From Oxalicibacterium solurbis (GTDB taxonomy: Bacteria > Pseudomonadota > Gammaproteobacteria > Burkholderiales > Burkholderiaceae_D): DNA of 64,000 nt. The position numbers and the translations under genes are program-made. Within the stretch, counting starts at the first letter, position 1; every line of letters begins with the position of its first letter. Location: the NCBI RefSeq assembly GCF_014635845.1, contig NZ_BMDP01000002.1, positions 806,001-870,000 on the forward strand. The letters are read 5' to 3'. Positions 63,744 through 64,000 of this stretch are shown one piece after another. The notes beneath the pieces were generated by a model. It saw only the letters and a list, made by a program, of their open reading frames with translations, did no database searches and was not told the origin of the DNA.

Positions 63744-64000
63744 ATGACCATCCGCCTGCGCATCAGCCTGCTTGTCGCCCTGACATTCATCGTCATTTCC
63801 GCCATCGGCTGTTATGCCGTCTTCCAGTCGCGCAGCAGCGCAGTCGAGGTGAGATCGGTCACCGAGGGCGTGGTGCCCAGCGTGCTGGCCTCGTCCGATC
63901 TGGTCGGCAAGCTCAAGGATGTGCAGTTGGCCGCGATGGTGATGGTCGGCGAGACGGATAACAATCTAGTTCCGCAGGAAAACGAAAAACTCGCAGCGAA
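63744..64000 (+). CDS. Methyl-accepting chemotaxis protein, 3' truncated by window edge
   Basis: The first 85 codons are visible. MTIRLRISLLVALTFIVISA at the start is a charged tip and transmembrane helix, followed by a helical periplasmic segment (VTEGVVPSVLASSDLVGKLKDVQ, about residues 43-65), the pattern of four-helix-bundle or HBM-type chemoreceptors. The signalling domain lies beyond the window. GAAGGAAACAGC precedes the ATG. The upstream Pho-box-like array suggests control by phosphate supply. Confidence 0.8.
   Translation, partial: MTIRLRISLLVALTFIVISAIGCYAVFQSRSSAVEVRSVTEGVVPSVLASSDLVGKLKDVQLAAMVMVGETDNNLVPQENEKLAA

Overview
The window reads as chromosomal DNA of a beta-proteobacterium of the order Burkholderiales. 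An Oxalobacteraceae-like organism (Collimonas, Herminiimonas or Herbaspirillum type) is the best guess, based on gene content, GC-rich housekeeping codon use and the DUF1631, PpnN, RsuA and HisC types; this placement is inference. No tRNA, rRNA, CRISPR array, insertion sequence or phage module was seen. Most of the window is ordinary chromosome, interrupted by AT-richer genes for very large secreted proteins.

Layout. 1-5477: the end of a giant RTX (type I secreted) protein. 5613-14802: housekeeping genes (hisC, rsuA, a DUF1631 protein, ppnN, a CbpA-type co-chaperone, a methyltransferase, a tiny zinc-ribbon protein with a natural C-terminal His6, a VOC protein). 14891-15741: a marR-tautomerase pair sharing a cis-element. 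15769-19683: a periplasmic molybdenum aldehyde oxidoreductase (paoABC, minus strand). 19903-21819: a DMT transporter behind a SoxR-type promoter, hpf, and a DUF378 protein. 22065-27410: a five-gene aromatic-acid type efflux operon (NodT outer membrane factor, MarR, FUSC, DUF1656, HlyD adaptor). 27570-37229: a two-partner secretion locus (TpsB, a 2508-residue TpsA haemagglutinin, and an 85-residue membrane protein 2 nt downstream) with the layout of a contact-dependent inhibition (CDI) locus. 37326-38479: an FMN reductase divergent from soxR, with a SoxR box in a 19-bp spacer. 38558-47015: cbpM-cbpA, a VIT transporter, AsmA, psd and several membrane proteins. 47230-52084: an Rnk/GreB-like factor coupled to a small membrane protein, a TSUP exporter, smpB, methyltransferase, and an MFS pump with its TetR. 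52406-55111: a classical autotransporter. 55161-63510: O-methyltransferase, flavin reductase, 5'-nucleotidase lipoprotein, DUF1993, tapT, LysR/SDR pair, two small membrane proteins. 63744-64000: the start of a chemoreceptor gene behind a phased TGTCA repeat array.

How genes work together. soxR controls, by sequence, the adjacent FMN reductase and the distant DMT transporter at 19963; the two promoters are 44/53 identical, so they look like copies of one module. The tpsB-tpsA-small membrane protein unit is the best candidate for an undescribed system: the TpsA C-terminus after an NNRQLHPEE motif and the downstream membrane protein are AT-rich, resemble no toxin or immunity family I recognise, and sit where CDI toxin and immunity parts sit. 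Three secretion routes (type I RTX, type Vb, type Va) within 55 kb point to a surface-interactive lifestyle.
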